A stretch of DNA of 7,291 bases from Flavobacteriales bacterium. GTDB taxonomy: Bacteria > Bacteroidota > Bacteroidia > Flavobacteriales_D > Sanyastnellaceae. The stretch lies in assembly GCA_947457285.1 (NCBI GenBank), contig CANGVZ010000102.1, forward strand, positions 1 through 7,291, read 5' to 3'. The position numbers and the translations under genes were made by a program. Below, piece by piece: positions 7,106-7,291 of the stretch. The first letter of the stretch is position 1; every line of letters begins with the position of its first letter. The notes beneath the pieces were generated by a model, which saw nothing but the letters and a program-made list of their open reading frames with translations, was not told the origin of the DNA and did not search any database.

Positions 7106-7198
7106 ATGACTTTAAGATTCACCTTCCACAACAACGATATGATGCACATGTGTATGTGTTGTTGCTGCCCTTATGTCCGGGAGGTGGATAAAACTTAG
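7106..7198 (+). CDS. Leader peptide 2, Cys/Met-rich (30 aa), probable attenuator peptide
   Basis: From ATG 7106 the ORF reads MTLRFTFHNND then MMHMCMCCCCPYVREVDKT and TAG (7196-7198). Internal ATGs at 7139 or 7142 are alternative starts, which would leave only the Cys-rich half. Five Cys codons (7151, 7157, 7160, 7163, 7166) alternate with or follow Met codons. The start is 36 bases after the T tract of the first terminator, and the stop is about 20 bases before the second. I see no convincing promoter of its own (TAATTTAT at 7095 is poor and wrongly spaced), so it is probably reached by read-through of attenuator 1. It shares the nine bases ATGTGTTGT with leader 1 in its Cys block. Confidence 0.7.
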   Translation: MTLRFTFHNNDMMHMCMCCCCPYVREVDKT

Positions 7199-7233
7199 TA
7201 TTTGTTGTTTAGCAAATCAAAGGCCCTCCGGAT
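7175..7233 (+). promoter_or_regulatory. Antiterminator pairing of attenuator 2
   Basis: TCCGG-G-AGG (7176-7184), nine bases beyond the last Cys codon, can pair with CCTCCGGA (7225-7232), the 5' arm of the second terminator: T7176-A7232, C7177-G7231, C7178-G7230, G7179-C7229, G7180-C7228, bulged G7181, A7182-T7227, G7183-C7226, G7184-C7225. Without a bulge, GGAGG (7180-7184) pairs with CCTCC (7225-7229). Either pairing prevents the terminator from forming. The bases encode Val-Arg-Glu-Val just past the Cys run, so ribosome position decides their availability, as in attenuator 1. Confidence 0.55.
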
Positions 7234-7267
7234 GACAATGACTCATTTCCGGGGGGCTTTTTTTTTT
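7219..7267 (+). terminator. Intrinsic terminator of attenuator 2
   Basis: GCCCTCCGG (7223-7231) pairs with CCGGGGGGC (7249-7257) with one T-G wobble. It is extended outward by a G-T wobble and three A-T pairs, and inward by TGA/TCA pairing around a loop near 7236-7242. A run of ten Ts (7258-7267) follows. The window ends 24 bases later without a start codon in view, so the regulated gene should begin shortly past the right edge. Confidence 0.88.
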
Positions 7268-7291
7268 CAAGTAAAAATTTTAAATCAATAC

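Noticed and set aside
6920..7291. SAM or other metabolite riboswitch
   Set aside because: The conserved core of the SAM-I fold is not seen; the Cys-rich ORFs and the ORF/terminator complementarity explain the region better.

Overview
The window looks like a chromosomal stretch from a Bacteroidota bacterium, most likely of the Flavobacteriia/Flavobacteriales kind. Three things point there. The two long genes carry type IX secretion (T9SS, Por secretion) C-terminal sorting domains. The best promoter matches are of the Bacteroidota type (TTG ... TAnnTTTG). There are no clear Shine-Dalgarno sequences, and the intergenic DNA holds GAACAAGG-type degenerate repeats and short palindromes.

Layout: (1) Positions 1-3747, minus strand, hold most of a very large secreted protein with SBBP-type repeats. 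It has a signal peptide, a first set of repeats, a DUF7948-like domain, a second set of WSTFFGG-type repeats, and the first residues of a T9SS sorting domain cut by the left edge. One -1 frameshift near 3381-3384 breaks the frame; otherwise I read it codon by codon and found no stop down to position 2. (2) Positions 3748-3947 are a divergent promoter region with an imperfect hairpin. (3) Positions 3948-6470, plus strand, hold a secreted Asp-box (sortilin/BNR-like) beta-propeller protein with a T9SS sorting domain. A single in-frame TAA at 4053-4055 separates its signal peptide from the body. (4) Positions 6471-6857 hold no gene, only a purine-rich degenerate repeat tract and four palindromes. 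(5) Positions 6858-7291 hold two consecutive leader-peptide attenuators, whose structural gene must lie just beyond the right edge.

The most interesting part is the last 380 bases. Two tiny ORFs, 18 and 30 codons, are each packed with Cys and Met codons (MCCMMCCH and MMHMCMCCCC). Each is followed within about 40 bases or less by a strong intrinsic terminator. In both, the end of the ORF carries a segment (CCGAAGG; CCGGGAGG) that can pair with the 5' arm of the following terminator, giving a mutually exclusive antiterminator. This is the geometry of classical ribosome-mediated attenuation, here apparently responding to cysteine (and perhaps methionine) supply and arranged twice in series. The natural inference is that the gene past the right edge serves sulfur amino acid metabolism or a related process, but that gene is not visible.

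Both long genes would encode cell-surface or secreted proteins exported by Sec and then T9SS. Each is broken by one single-base event, so either the assembly carries errors or both surface genes are decaying.
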